Positions 37,279 to 46,607 of a stretch of 64,000 nt of DNA are shown here, in pieces (position 1 is the stretch's first letter; every line of letters starts with the position of its first letter). The notes beneath the pieces were generated by a model. The model had not been told where the DNA came from, did not search any database, and worked only from the letters and a program-made list of their open reading frames with translations. The DNA lies in contig JAWPMR010000001.1 in assembly GCA_033344815.1 (NCBI GenBank), forward strand, positions 1,536,136 to 1,600,135, read 5' to 3'. The translations under genes were made by a program, and so were the position numbers. The DNA comes from Paracoccaceae bacterium (GTDB lineage: Bacteria; Pseudomonadota; Alphaproteobacteria; Rhodobacterales; Rhodobacteraceae).

Positions 37279-38190
37279 TCAGCCGGGGGCAAGCGTCGCT
37301 TTGGGACGCGGCTGCACCAGATACATGCCTGCAAACATGAGCAGCATTGCAACCCACACGCCGCCTGAATAAGCCTCATCAAGAATGAGTTTCGCCCAGA
37401 GCACACCGAAGCCCGTGACCAGATAGCTGACCTGCACTGCAAAAACCGAGCCCGCACGCCCCACCATCCAGACATACCCCGCGTAGACGATCACGTGGAT
37501 TAGCGACGCCAAAATCAATGCCTGGCCTTCGTGGGTCATCGCTGCTGCAACCGGGATCCATTGTCCAGACAGGATAGCAACGGGCAGCATGATAATCGCG
37601 CCCATCAGCGACGCGCCATAAAGAACCTGAAAAGGATCCATTCCTGCTGTACCGAATTTCGCGACCAAATTACCCTCAAGCCCATAGCACAGACCACTGA
37701 CGAGCGCGATTATCACCCAAAAAACTGCGATATTCAGCATTGATGCACCCGGCACGGCAATCAGAAACACGCCACAGAAGCCCAGAAACAGACCAAAAGC
37801 CCGGCGCCCTGAAAACTGATCCAACCCCATCAGCAGCGCGATTGCAAAGGCCCACATGGGCACCATCGACAGTAAAATCGATACGATGCCCGAAGGCAGA
37901 TGCACAATCGCTTGATAGGAGGTCGTATTGGGGATCATCGTGCCGAAAACGGCAACCATCAGGCAAATGCTGATCTGTTTTCGCCCTCTGGGCAACTGCG
38001 TGCCGCGCACAGCGCAGAAACACGCCATAAGGGCAGCACCGATGAAGAGTTGCCAAAAGATCAATCCAAAATGCTTGTAACCTGTGGACACCGCGATTTT
38101 CGCCAACGGCTGCGTCAAGCCCCAGCCCGCACCCATGACCACCAGTGTGGCAGCACAGACCAGAACCTCACGCGTCGACAATTGCGTCAT
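37279..38190 (-). CDS. DMT-superfamily (EamA) transporter
   Basis: A 303-residue permease with ten helices in two EamA repeats. The first repeat has LVVMGAGWGLTQPLAKIAVS and LPSGIVSILLSMVPMWAFAIALLMGLD; the second has CYGLEGNLVAKFGTAGMDPFQVLYGASLMG and AVQVSYLVTGFGVLWAKLILDE. Substrate unknown. Its start overlaps the YmdB stop by four bases, so it is co-transcribed with it. Confidence 0.92.
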   Translation of the reverse strand: MTQLSTREVLVCAATLVVMGAGWGLTQPLAKIAVSTGYKHFGLIFWQLFIGAALMACFCAVRGTQLPRGRKQISICLMVAVFGTMIPNTTSYQAIVHLPSGIVSILLSMVPMWAFAIALLMGLDQFSGRRAFGLFLGFCGVFLIAVPGASMLNIAVFWVIIALVSGLCYGLEGNLVAKFGTAGMDPFQVLYGASLMGAIIMLPVAILSGQWIPVAAAMTHEGQALILASLIHVIVYAGYVWMVGRAGSVFAVQVSYLVTGFGVLWAKLILDEAYSGGVWVAMLLMFAGMYLVQPRPKATLAPG

Positions 38191-38999
38191 GGTGCTGCGG
38201 CTTGCAGGAGCCCGCCGTCACGCACCATTGCAATTCGGGTTGCGCGCCCAGTCTTGTCGTCTGTTTCCAGATAGACCCCGGACAGCGTGGCCGTACCATT
38301 GGCCGGCGTAAAACGATCGCGTGGCATACCGGTTATGAACCGCCGCAGCGGTTCCGCCTTGTCCATACCGATGACCGAATTGTAGTCACCACACATGCCA
38401 GCGTCGCTCAAATAGGCGGTGCCGCCCGGCAGGACCATCGCGTCTGCTGTCGGCACATGTGTATGAGTACCCACCACAAGACTGGCGCGTCCGTCGCAGA
38501 AATGGCCCATCGCCATCTTTTCAGACGTCGCTTCGCAGTGCATGTCCACGATGATCGCCTGCGCCATGCCCCCCAACGGGTGGGTTTTCAGTACAGTGTC
38601 AAGGGCTGAAAACGGATCGTCAAAAGGGCGTTTCATAAAGACTTGCCCCAGTGCCTGCGTCACCAGAACCTTGCGACCATTCTTGGCGGTAAACAATCGT
38701 GCGCCCTTGCCCGGTGCCGATTTGGAAAAGTTCAACGGGCGGATGATGCGCGGTTCCTGTTCGATGAACCGCAGCATGTCTTTTTGATCAAACGCATGGT
38801 CCCCAAGCGTCAGGCAATCCGCACCCGCATCCAGCAAAGTCTTGGCATGTGCACCTGACAGGCCGATGCCAGAGGTTGCGTTTTCACCATTTACGACAAT
38901 AAAATCCAGCCTCCACGCCTCACGCAGACGGGGCAGGTTTTCGGTTATGGCGCGCCGACCGGCACGCCCCATCACATCGCCTAGAAACAAGATTTTCAT
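38187..38999 (-). CDS. YmdB-family metallophosphoesterase
   Basis: The 270-residue protein shows the full set of dimetal phosphoesterase motifs in the YmdB variant: MKILFLGDVMGRAGR, VVNGENATSGIGLS, TLGDHAFDQKDML, IVDMHCEATSEK and VGTHTHVPTADA. Bacillus YmdB is a phosphodiesterase acting on cyclic nucleotides and affects biofilm and motility choice. The ATG at 38999 begins exactly at the family N-terminus; an upstream in-frame ATG would add an implausible 26 residues. It is translationally coupled to the downstream DMT gene. Confidence 0.92.
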   Translation of the reverse strand: MKILFLGDVMGRAGRRAITENLPRLREAWRLDFIVVNGENATSGIGLSGAHAKTLLDAGADCLTLGDHAFDQKDMLRFIEQEPRIIRPLNFSKSAPGKGARLFTAKNGRKVLVTQALGQVFMKRPFDDPFSALDTVLKTHPLGGMAQAIIVDMHCEATSEKMAMGHFCDGRASLVVGTHTHVPTADAMVLPGGTAYLSDAGMCGDYNSVIGMDKAEPLRRFITGMPRDRFTPANGTATLSGVYLETDDKTGRATRIAMVRDGGLLQAAAP

Positions 39000-39125
39000 G
39001 TCCGATGGGTAGGGTGCGGCGGCGCTCAGGGCAAGGGGTTGGATTAATAATCTTGACGCGCAGGTTGATGGCACCATGCCTGTTTTTCAGGTATGCTAGA
39101 TCGACCAGCGGCGAAGGAGCAGAAA

Positions 39126-39959
39126 ATGGCATGGCGTGATATCAAATCTTCGGGCGGGCTCGCTGTCATTACCGGCGGGGCAAGCGGCGTTGGTCTGGCC
39201 GCTGGGAAATACCTTTCTGGCGAAGGCTTTGAAGTGCTCTTGGTTGACGTGAACGCAGATCAACTCGCCACCGCCGCCAAGGACTTGCGTGCTTCAGGAG
39301 CCAGGGTTCACACTCAGGTCACAGACGTTTCGGATGCCGCAGCAGTATCAGCTTTGGCGGATGTCGCCTTTGGACTCGGTCGGGTTGCCATTCTCATGAA
39401 CAATGCAGGCATCGGTGTAGGTTCATCGACGTGGGAAAACCCCGAAGCCTGGCGCAAAACCTTTGACGTAAATCTGTTTGGTATTCTTAACGGTGTTCAG
39501 GCATTTGTGCCGCGGATGATTGAGGCCGGTCAGCCTGCAGCAGTTATCAACACCGGATCAAAACAAGGCATTACGACACCGCCGGGCAATCCCGCCTATA
39601 ATGCCTCAAAAGCCGCCGTAAAAGTTCTGACGGAACAACTCGCCCATGAGCTTCGTGAAAGTAACGCACCCATTGATGCACATTTGTTCGTTCCCGGGTT
39701 CACATACACCGGCATGATTGCAGCGATCATGCCAGTGAAACCGGACGGCGCCTGGACCAGCGAAGAATGCGTGAACTATCTGTTTGGTCGAGTCGCAAAG
39801 GGTGATTTCTACATTCTGTGCCCGGATAACATGGTGGACGAAAGAACAGACGCCCGCCGCGTTCTGTGGGCGGCGGGCGATATTGTGGAAAATCGCCCTG
39901 CTTTATCTCGATGGCATCCAGACTGGGGCGAGGCATTTTCCGCATTCGAAAAAGAATAG
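39126..39959 (+). CDS. Short-chain dehydrogenase/reductase
   Basis: A 277-residue classical-type SDR. The cofactor loop is ITGGASGVGLAAG (TGxxxGxG), the structural motif is NNAGIGVG, and the active site is NTGSKQGITTPPGNPAYNASKAA, which gives the Ser, Tyr and Lys of the triad. The Asp after strand 2 (LLVDVNADQL) favours NAD(H). Substrate unknown. AAGGAG stands six bases before the ATG at 39126, which was preferred over an ATG eleven codons upstream. It ends four bases before the convergent outer-membrane gene. Confidence 0.92.
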   Translation: MAWRDIKSSGGLAVITGGASGVGLAAGKYLSGEGFEVLLVDVNADQLATAAKDLRASGARVHTQVTDVSDAAAVSALADVAFGLGRVAILMNNAGIGVGSSTWENPEAWRKTFDVNLFGILNGVQAFVPRMIEAGQPAAVINTGSKQGITTPPGNPAYNASKAAVKVLTEQLAHELRESNAPIDAHLFVPGFTYTGMIAAIMPVKPDGAWTSEECVNYLFGRVAKGDFYILCPDNMVDERTDARRVLWAAGDIVENRPALSRWHPDWGEAFSAFEKE

Positions 39960-39963
39960 CGCT

Positions 39964-40572
39964 CTAGAACCTGCGCGTCAGACCGATGCGCAGCACGGTG
40001 GTGTCGGTTTCGGTTTCCCTAAACGATCCGCTGAAATTCTGCTCGGACGCCTGCCATTCGTAGTGCACCGCCTCAAGCCGGGTTGACCATTGTTCGTTGA
40101 TTGCGAACTCCGCGCCTAACCCAAGACCAAACGATCCTATCAGATCGTCGTCATTCGACCCAGCCGGGCGCGTCCCTGCATCCGTAATCCCAAGCCCCAA
40201 AATACCATAAAAATATGCCCTTTCGGTCGCGTAGCCCGCCCGAACGCGAGGTTCCAGCAGGAAAGACCCGTCAAAATCGGTTGTACCAAGAGCGGTATCA
40301 GACGCAGTTCCGTTGGATTCGAGACGCGATAATACAACTTCTGGGGTCCAGACAAAATTCTGACCGCGACGGATCCCGTAACCCGCATAAATACCAACGC
40401 CCGTAGCTTCATCAGACAGATCATGCACCGTGCTGTTTTGTACCTGAGAGGACGTATCCGTGTGGTCGATCGACAATCCGAAGTACCCACCCGTCCAACG
40501 TTCCTGTGCATCCGCACTCAAAGTCAAAGCAACAAGTATCGTACCTGCCAAAAACAACTCTCGATAGTTCAT
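39964..40572 (-). CDS. Outer-membrane beta-barrel protein
   Basis: The 202-residue protein has a signal peptide (about residues 1-23, ending ADAQ) and alternating amphipathic strands (WTGGYFGLSID, GVGIYAGYGIR, LEPRVRAGYATERAYFYGILGLG, STRLEAVHYEWQ). It ends in RIGLTRRF, the terminal Phe used by the BAM machinery. This is the OmpW/OmpA-barrel-like 'outer membrane beta-barrel' type, with eight likely strands. GAGG lies six bases before the ATG at 40572. Function is probably surface structure or small-molecule passage. Confidence 0.85.
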   Translation of the reverse strand: MNYRELFLAGTILVALTLSADAQERWTGGYFGLSIDHTDTSSQVQNSTVHDLSDEATGVGIYAGYGIRRGQNFVWTPEVVLSRLESNGTASDTALGTTDFDGSFLLEPRVRAGYATERAYFYGILGLGITDAGTRPAGSNDDDLIGSFGLGLGAEFAINEQWSTRLEAVHYEWQASEQNFSGSFRETETDTTVLRIGLTRRF

Positions 40573-40683
40573 TTGAAACCTCATATGATGTGAAAGAAAG
40601 GCAAATAATTAGCCTTCAGATTGCATTAATTATTGTTTTACGATAATTTTTGCAAGTAATGTTTTTATGTGGAGTGACCATTC

Positions 40684-41247
40684 ATGTTCGACAGTCTTGA
40701 CCGGCAGACTAAAATTGCTGTCACCGCGCGTGCTGGTGTGTGGTTCAGCACCTTGGCTTTATGTCTGGCGCTGCTATTCGCTGCTTACTTCATCTTTCTG
40801 TCCATCAACGATCCACAAAAGTTAGGGCAAGAGTTGGCCGGCGAACTTGAGCTCGACATCGACAGCCTGCGACTGACCACCGCGACTGCGCTTCTCGCCT
40901 CAACGATCTGGCTGATCACCGACTTCATAGCTGTTGCGATGGTCTTGCTCATCCGCCAGCTTTTTGCGGGTATTCGTGAAGGCACAGGCATATTCACCCA
41001 AAAGACAGCCATCCGGTTACGCCGTGTGGGCTGGGTGCTGGTTCTGATCGTTCCGGTGAGCGCGATTGTGGATGGAGTCGCAAGGGCAATTTTGCGCTAT
41101 TTGGCAGAGCCTACCAGCATTGTCTTTGGGGTCGGTTTTAAGGATGGCGATGTATACGCTGTCATCTTGGGACTCATGCTTGTCGCATTGGGTCACATCA
41201 TGGTGGACGCCGCGCATTTGGCAGAGGAAAACAAGGCTTTTGTCTGA
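40684..41247 (+). CDS. DUF2975 membrane protein
   Basis: A 187-residue protein with four hydrophobic helices (about 16-38, 62-88, 108-132, 152-175). The helix-2 region ATALLASTIWLITDFIAVAMVLLIRQLFAGIREGTGIFTQKTAIRLRRVG matches DUF2975, which in Firmicutes is coded with a small HTH protein (YoaS/YozG pairs). The same pairing occurs here: the next gene overlaps by eight bases. The role is unknown; a membrane partner that sequesters the HTH protein is one proposal. Confidence 0.85.
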   Translation: MFDSLDRQTKIAVTARAGVWFSTLALCLALLFAAYFIFLSINDPQKLGQELAGELELDIDSLRLTTATALLASTIWLITDFIAVAMVLLIRQLFAGIREGTGIFTQKTAIRLRRVGWVLVLIVPVSAIVDGVARAILRYLAEPTSIVFGVGFKDGDVYAVILGLMLVALGHIMVDAAHLAEENKAFV

Positions 41248-41479
41248 TCCGGATCAAGACCCAGGAACACGCATCACCGTCACGCTTGATGTTATGCTGG
41301 CCCGGCGCAAGATGCGTTCCAAAGAACTGGCGGAACGGGTGGGCATCACCGAGCAAAACGTATCGTTGCTGAAGTCCGGCAAGGTCAAGGGCGTGCGCTT
41401 TGAAACGCTCGCGCGGATTTGTGAGGCCCTGTCCTGCCAGCCCGGCGACATCCTGATTTATGAAGACCCCGATGATTAG
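41240..41479 (+). CDS. Small XRE-type HTH regulator paired with DUF2975
   Basis: A 79-residue HTH_26-type protein: ITVTLDVMLARRKMRSKELAERVGITEQNVSLLKSGKVKGVRFETLARICEALSCQPGDILIYED. The start is probably TTG at 41240, preceded by GAGGAAAACAAGG and overlapping the DUF2975 gene by eight bases; the first ATG would remove part of the first helix. The short CxPGD ending is typical for YozG-like regulators. Its last four bases overlap the convergent cyclo-ligase gene. Confidence 0.85.
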   Translation: MSDPDQDPGTRITVTLDVMLARRKMRSKELAERVGITEQNVSLLKSGKVKGVRFETLARICEALSCQPGDILIYEDPDD

Positions 41480-42036
41480 CGCAGATCGCGTACTCCGGTC
41501 TCGGTTACGATGAAATCCAGTTTCTGATCTGTGACTTCCAGGGGCAGTGTTTGGAATTCTTGTGCGCCATACGCAAAGCCGACGGCCAGCGTTGGGCGGG
41601 CTGCGCGCAGCGCTTCCAATGTGCGATCATAAAATCCCCCGCCGTAACCTAGCCGCCCGCCCTGAGCGTCAAAGGCAACCAAAGGCACGATCACGATTTC
41701 TGGTTCAAAGAACGAAGGATTTTCCGGAATTCGCGCGCCGAACGGCCCATCGATCAGCGGCATCTCCGGCTCCCAATGCGCAAACTTCAAGCGCTGTCCG
41801 GCCTCAACAATCACCGGAATCCCGACAGGCCCATAAGCTGCTGCTTCGGCCATTGCCGGCACCGGATCAATCTCTGTGCGGATTGGCATATAGCCCGAAA
41901 TCGCCACCCCATGATGACCTGCCAAAAGCCCTGACAGCATGCCCGCGCCCGTTCCAGAATCAGCCGCATGTGCCGCTTTTCGGCGTGCAAAAGCGTCTTT
42001 GCGCGCTGAAGCTTTGATTTCCGTGAGGTCCGTCAC
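41476..42036 (-). CDS. 5-formyltetrahydrofolate cyclo-ligase
   Basis: This enzyme converts 5-formyl-THF to 5,10-methenyl-THF using ATP. The 186-residue length and motifs fit: N-terminal KASARKDAFARRKAAH, central IRTEIDPVPAM and the C-terminal ATP-binding QGGRLGYGGGFYDRTL. The gene overlaps mgtE by four bases (ATGA), a pairing seen in other Rhodobacterales as I recall. It is convergent with the DUF2975/HTH pair. Confidence 0.93.
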   Translation of the reverse strand: MTDLTEIKASARKDAFARRKAAHAADSGTGAGMLSGLLAGHHGVAISGYMPIRTEIDPVPAMAEAAAYGPVGIPVIVEAGQRLKFAHWEPEMPLIDGPFGARIPENPSFFEPEIVIVPLVAFDAQGGRLGYGGGFYDRTLEALRAARPTLAVGFAYGAQEFQTLPLEVTDQKLDFIVTETGVRDLR

Positions 42037-43424
42037 AAAAGAACCAGTGCTGCGAGACCTAAAAACGCGAAGAAACCAACCACATCGGTGACCGTTGTCA
42101 CAAAGGCTCCCGATGCGAGTGCCGGATCCACGCCAACGCGATCCAGCACAACTGGTATCGCAGTACCCGCAAGCCCGGCCACCACAAGGTTAATGACCAT
42201 CGCTGCCGCAATGACGTAGCCAAGTGCGGGTGAACCGAACCAGATGATGCCGATCGTCCCCATGATGACGGCGAAAATGAGGCCATTCACCAAGCCCACC
42301 AAAACCTCGCGACGAATGACCCGCCAGACATTGGCACCGGTGAGATCCTTGGTAGCGATGGCGCGCACAGCGACAGTCAACGACTGCGTTCCGGCATTCC
42401 CGCCCATCGAGGCCACGATCGGCATCAGCACGGCAAGTGCCACGATCTGCGCAATCGCCGCCTCAAACTGCGCGATCACAAGACTGGCGGCTATGGCCGT
42501 CACCAGATTGACCGCCAGCCAGGGCAGGCGTTGCTTTGTCGTTTCGACCACGCGGTCCGACAAAGACCCTTCGCCGACACCGGCCAGGCGCAGAATGTCT
42601 TCTTCGTGTTCTTCATCCAACACGACCATGGCATCATCAATTGTAATCACGCCGATCAATCGGTCCTCATCATCCACCACGGGCGCGGAAATCAGGTGAT
42701 ATTGGTTAAACGCATAAGCCACATCGGATTCATCCTGCAACGCGGGAATGACCTGAAAGGTTTCTTCCTTGATATCGAGCAGTTTCGTCGCGCGTTTAGA
42801 CCGCATCACCTTTCCCAAGGTGACATTGCCAATCGGGTGCAATCGCGGATCAACGATGACGATATGATAAAACTGAGCGGGCAGTTCTTCTTCCGGCGTA
42901 TTGCGCAGATGATCAATCGCTTCGCCCACGGTCCAATGTTCGGGGGCCATCACGACCTCGCGCTGCATCAGACGTCCGGCCGAATATTCCGGATACCCAA
43001 GCGCGCGTTGCACTGCATCCCGATCAACGTCTTCGAGCGCGTCAAGGATGGCTTCTTGTTGGTGGTCCTCGAGGTCCTCAACCAGATCAACAACATCGTC
43101 ACTGTCCATGTCCCGCACGGCCTGGGTCAGCACTTGCGGGGTCAAAACGGCAATCACTTCCTCGCGCACCGACTCGTCGAGTTCCGAGAGAATTTCACCG
43201 TCAAATTCGCGCCCATAAAGGCGGATCAGGCGGGATCGGTCAAAGGCGTTGATCTGCTCCAGTAAATCCGCAATATCAGCGGCATGAAGCGGCTCCATCA
43301 GCTCCGTGAGTTTGGCCGCATCTTCGATATCGACAGCGTAGAGAATTGCTGAAATCGCCTTGGGACCAAGCAGATAGGCGTCTTCTTCTATCTCCGCTTC
43401 AAGCTCTGTTGTTTGATCAGACAT
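42033..43424 (-). CDS. mgtE: Magnesium transporter MgtE
   Basis: A 463-residue MgtE channel. The N-terminal superhelical MgtE_N domain spans about residues 30-135 (acidic, e.g. VLTQAVRDMDSDDVVDLVEDLEDHQQE). Two CBS domains follow (about 140-265), and five transmembrane helices from about 290 carry the pore signature VALAVLMPIVASMGGNAGTQSLTVAVRA. Cytosolic Mg2+ binding to the N-domain/CBS sensor closes the channel. It is the upstream partner of the cyclo-ligase gene. Confidence 0.96.
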   Translation of the reverse strand: MSDQTTELEAEIEEDAYLLGPKAISAILYAVDIEDAAKLTELMEPLHAADIADLLEQINAFDRSRLIRLYGREFDGEILSELDESVREEVIAVLTPQVLTQAVRDMDSDDVVDLVEDLEDHQQEAILDALEDVDRDAVQRALGYPEYSAGRLMQREVVMAPEHWTVGEAIDHLRNTPEEELPAQFYHIVIVDPRLHPIGNVTLGKVMRSKRATKLLDIKEETFQVIPALQDESDVAYAFNQYHLISAPVVDDEDRLIGVITIDDAMVVLDEEHEEDILRLAGVGEGSLSDRVVETTKQRLPWLAVNLVTAIAASLVIAQFEAAIAQIVALAVLMPIVASMGGNAGTQSLTVAVRAIATKDLTGANVWRVIRREVLVGLVNGLIFAVIMGTIGIIWFGSPALGYVIAAAMVINLVVAGLAGTAIPVVLDRVGVDPALASGAFVTTVTDVVGFFAFLGLAALVLL

Positions 43425-43533
43425 CCATGTGACCCCCTACCCCTGCGCAGACCATAAGGGGGTGCCTGATAGGATACAATGCAACATCCAAACGCCAGTT
43501 GTCGCGCACCTGCAAAGCGCCTAGACACGACGC

Positions 43534-44835
43534 ATGAACAGCCAAACTCTCCTCCTGGGCCAGACCTTCGAAAGTCGGGCAAATCCGCTGATATTCCCCT
43601 GGGAGGACGCGGTCAGCGTCAATAGCACCGGGGCTGTACTGATCGAGAATGACAGGATTGCCGCCGTGGGTGATCGCGATGCGCTGCGCCATGCACATCC
43701 CAAAGCGCGCATTGTGGATTATGGCGAAAACCTGATCTGTCCTGGTTTGGTAGACGCGCATGTGCACTACCCCCAAACCGCGATCATTTCCAGTTGGGGC
43801 AAACAGCTGATCGACTGGTTGAACACCTATACGTTTCCCGAAGAAATGCGCCTGCAAGATCCCGATTATGCCCAAAGGATCGCGGCGCGGTATTTTGATC
43901 TGGCACTCGATCATGGCACCACGACCATGTGTTCCTATGCCACGAGTCATCCCGTCAGCGTGGATGCGTTTTTTACTCAGGCCGCCAGGCGGAATATGCG
44001 GGTCGTTGCCGGCAAGACCTGCATGGATCGCAATGCGCCAGTCGGTCTCTGTGACACGGCGCAATCTGCCTATGACGACAGCAAATCTCTGCTGCAACGC
44101 TGGCATGGCAAAGGGCGTGCGCATTACGCGATCACGCCGCGGTTTTCGCCGACCTCTACCCCGGATCAGCTTGCCGCCTTGGGTGCGCTTTGGGCTGAAT
44201 ACCCCGAATGCCTGATGCAGACACATATCAGCGAACAACTGCCTGAGATCGCCTGGGTGCGCGCACTGTACCCAGAAGCGCGCGATTATCTGGACACCTA
44301 TGAAACCCATGGCCTGCTCGGTGAACGCGCGGTTTTCGGACACGCAATTCATCTTGAACCACGCGAGATTGACCGCATTTCAGAAACTGGCGCGGCGCTG
44401 GTGCATTGCCCGACCTCCAACAGCTTTATCGGGTCTGGATTGATGGATTTGGCAGGGCTGGCTGCGCGCAAAATCCCGTTGGGTTTAGCGACGGATACAG
44501 GCGGCGGGTCATCTTTTTCGATGCTGCGCACCATGGCAGCCGCTTACGAAATCGCTCAATTGCGTGGGACTGCTCTGCACCCGGCCCGGCTTTTGTGGTT
44601 GGCGACAGCCGGTTCAGCGCGCACCCTGCATTTAGAAGACAGGATCGGCACGCTGGCGACAGGGTTTGATGCAGATATCACCATCCTTGATCTCGCCTCG
44701 ACCCCAGCCATTGCCCAACGGGCGCATGAGGCTGAAACAATTTGGGAAGCTGTGTTTCCCACGATCATGATGGGCGATGACCGAGCAATTGCTGATGTTT
44801 GGATCGCAGGTCGTAGCTGTAAAGAAGCTAATTGA
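43534..44835 (+). CDS. guaD: Guanine deaminase
   Basis: GuaD converts guanine to xanthine and ammonia in purine catabolism. The 433-residue amidohydrolase has the Zn motif PGLVDAHVHYPQ, the guanine-deaminase-typical FPEEMRLQDPDYA segment, the second metal region HISEQLPEIAWV, GHAIHL, and LATDTGGGSSFSMLRTMAAAYEIAQL. It is divergent from mgtE and convergent with the CAP gene. The nearby 8-oxoguanine-deaminase-type gene suggests a purine salvage/catabolism locus. Confidence 0.94.
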   Translation: MNSQTLLLGQTFESRANPLIFPWEDAVSVNSTGAVLIENDRIAAVGDRDALRHAHPKARIVDYGENLICPGLVDAHVHYPQTAIISSWGKQLIDWLNTYTFPEEMRLQDPDYAQRIAARYFDLALDHGTTTMCSYATSHPVSVDAFFTQAARRNMRVVAGKTCMDRNAPVGLCDTAQSAYDDSKSLLQRWHGKGRAHYAITPRFSPTSTPDQLAALGALWAEYPECLMQTHISEQLPEIAWVRALYPEARDYLDTYETHGLLGERAVFGHAIHLEPREIDRISETGAALVHCPTSNSFIGSGLMDLAGLAARKIPLGLATDTGGGSSFSMLRTMAAAYEIAQLRGTALHPARLLWLATAGSARTLHLEDRIGTLATGFDADITILDLASTPAIAQRAHEAETIWEAVFPTIMMGDDRAIADVWIAGRSCKEAN

Positions 44836-44844
44836 TTTAGGGGA

Positions 44845-45270
44845 TCAGCAACCGGGCGTGGCCAACACCATGACCCAGATCTGATCAGGCCCTTCAACCA
44901 AAGCGAACTGCGACACCTCACGCGAAAGCATATTGCGACGATGCCCGGGCGATTCCGACCAGTCTTGCATGACTTCCGGCATGGATTGCTGACCTTTGGC
45001 AATATTCTCGGCGACAATACACCAGCCATACCCTTGCCGGGATACCCGCTGGGCGACGTCCGAACCATCACTGCCCATATGATCGAAAAGACCGGATTGC
45101 GCCATATCCGTTGCATGCGCCAAAGCTGCGGCTTCAAGCTCTGTTGAATAGGTTAGCGGGGCGCGATCGTTGAGCGCCCTGTAGTCATTTATGGATTGAA
45201 GCGCCACCGGATCCGCACACGCGGCGCAGGTGGGCAGCCAAATAAACAGGGCGCAGATGACGCGCCTCAC
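44845..45270 (-). CDS. Secreted CAP-domain (SCP/PR-1) protein
   Basis: A 141-residue exported protein: signal peptide MRRVICALFIWLPTCAACA, then a CAP domain with INDYRALNDRAPLTYSTELEAAALAHATDMAQSGLFDHMGSDG, VAENIAKGQQSMPEVMQDWSESPGHRRNML and a terminal ALVEGPDQIWVMVLATPGC. The putative metal His residues of CAP proteins are H52 and H110-type. Function of bacterial CAP proteins is not settled (possibly proteolytic or binding). Its start overlaps the deaminase stop by four bases, an odd partner for a purine enzyme. Confidence 0.9.
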   Translation of the reverse strand: MRRVICALFIWLPTCAACADPVALQSINDYRALNDRAPLTYSTELEAAALAHATDMAQSGLFDHMGSDGSDVAQRVSRQGYGWCIVAENIAKGQQSMPEVMQDWSESPGHRRNMLSREVSQFALVEGPDQIWVMVLATPGC

Positions 45271-46607
45271 ATCTCATCCCGCAGCGCGCGGGCCAAGCAG
45301 TTTTGACGTTCGATCAGCGCGCCCATATCAAGCCTTGTGATCTGTCCATCGCGCACGACATCGCGACCTTCGACAAACAAATCGCGCACGGTCGTTGGTC
45401 CAGCTAATAACAATGCGGCAGGGTCCCAACTGCCTGCGGCTTCAATTCCCGAGACATCCCAAACTGCAATATCCGCGCGGCATCCTACGGCGATGCGCCC
45501 GCAATCGGGTCGTCCCAACACGTCCGCTCCGCCACGGGTCGCGATTTCAAGGGCGGTCCGTGCGCTCATCGCGTCTGCGCCCTGTGCCACACGTTGCAAA
45601 AGCATTGCCTGACGGGCTTCTGACACCAGATTGCCTGCGTCATTGCTGGCAGATCCGTCCACGCCGAGGCCGACCGGCACGCCCGCCGCGCGCATCGCTT
45701 TGACAGGTGCTATGCCACTGCCCAATCGGCAGTTCGAACAGGGGCAATGCGCAACACCTGTTTTGGTTTGCGCAAAGAGCGCTATCTCGGAAGCATCGAG
45801 CTTCACGCAATGCGCGTGCCAGACATCCGGCCCGACCCATCCCAGATCCTGCGCATACTGCCCCGGTCGGCAGCCAAATTTCTCCAGCGAATAGGCGATA
45901 TCTTCTTCGTTTTCCGCCAAGTGGGTGTGCATCATCACGCCTTTGTCGCGCGCCAGGAGTGCCGCCTCACGCATCAAGTCTCGGCTCACTGAAAACGGTG
46001 AACAGGGCGCGACCCCTACGCGGCACATGGATCCGACGGATGCATCGTGAAAACCGTCAATCACCCGAATGCAGTCTTCCAGAATGACGCTCTCTTTTTC
46101 CACCAGGCTGTCTGGTGGCAGACCTCCCTCCGAGACACCAATACTCATTGCACCGCGCGTCGGATGAAAACGCAAACCAACCTCGACAGCGGCATGAATG
46201 GTGTCTTCGAGCCGGGCACCATTTGGAAAAAGGTAGAGGTGATCACTGCTCAACGTGCACCCCGACAGGGCCAATTCTGCCAATCCAACCTGTGTAGAGG
46301 TGAAAACATGCTCCGCCGTAAAACGTGCCCAAATCGGGTAAAGCGTTTGCAGCCAACCAAAAAGCAATGCGTCCTGTCCGCCCGGGACAGCGCGTGTCAG
46401 AGTTTGGTAGAGGTGATGATGCGTGTTCACAAGTCCGGGCGTAACCACACAGCCATCAACATCAACCACTGGCGCATCTGAGGTCAGATTGGAGCCGATT
46501 TCCGCAATCACGCCATTGCAAATCAGGATATCCGCACCCTTCAATTCGCGTCGCGTGTCATCCATTGTCACAACACATTCGGCACCGCGCAAAAGGAGTG
46601 ATGTCAT
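45267..46607 (-). CDS. 8-oxoguanine deaminase (AtzB/TrzN-like amidohydrolase)
   Basis: The 446-residue amidohydrolase has VTPGLVNTHHHLYQTLTRA (metal HxH), the 8-oxoguanine-deaminase hallmark LFGWLQTLYPIWARFTAEHV, SDHLYLFPNG, MHTHLAENEEDIAY, WHAHCVKLDASE and GLGVDGSASNDAGNLVSEARQAM. These match the 8-oxoguanine deaminase/hydroxydechloroatrazine hydrolase group; 8-oxoguanine to urate is the likely reaction. It overlaps the hisN-like gene and the CAP gene by four bases on either side, so the three form one transcript. Specific substrate within the group is uncertain. Confidence 0.88.
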   Translation of the reverse strand: MTSLLLRGAECVVTMDDTRRELKGADILICNGVIAEIGSNLTSDAPVVDVDGCVVTPGLVNTHHHLYQTLTRAVPGGQDALLFGWLQTLYPIWARFTAEHVFTSTQVGLAELALSGCTLSSDHLYLFPNGARLEDTIHAAVEVGLRFHPTRGAMSIGVSEGGLPPDSLVEKESVILEDCIRVIDGFHDASVGSMCRVGVAPCSPFSVSRDLMREAALLARDKGVMMHTHLAENEEDIAYSLEKFGCRPGQYAQDLGWVGPDVWHAHCVKLDASEIALFAQTKTGVAHCPCSNCRLGSGIAPVKAMRAAGVPVGLGVDGSASNDAGNLVSEARQAMLLQRVAQGADAMSARTALEIATRGGADVLGRPDCGRIAVGCRADIAVWDVSGIEAAGSWDPAALLLAGPTTVRDLFVEGRDVVRDGQITRLDMGALIERQNCLARALRDEM

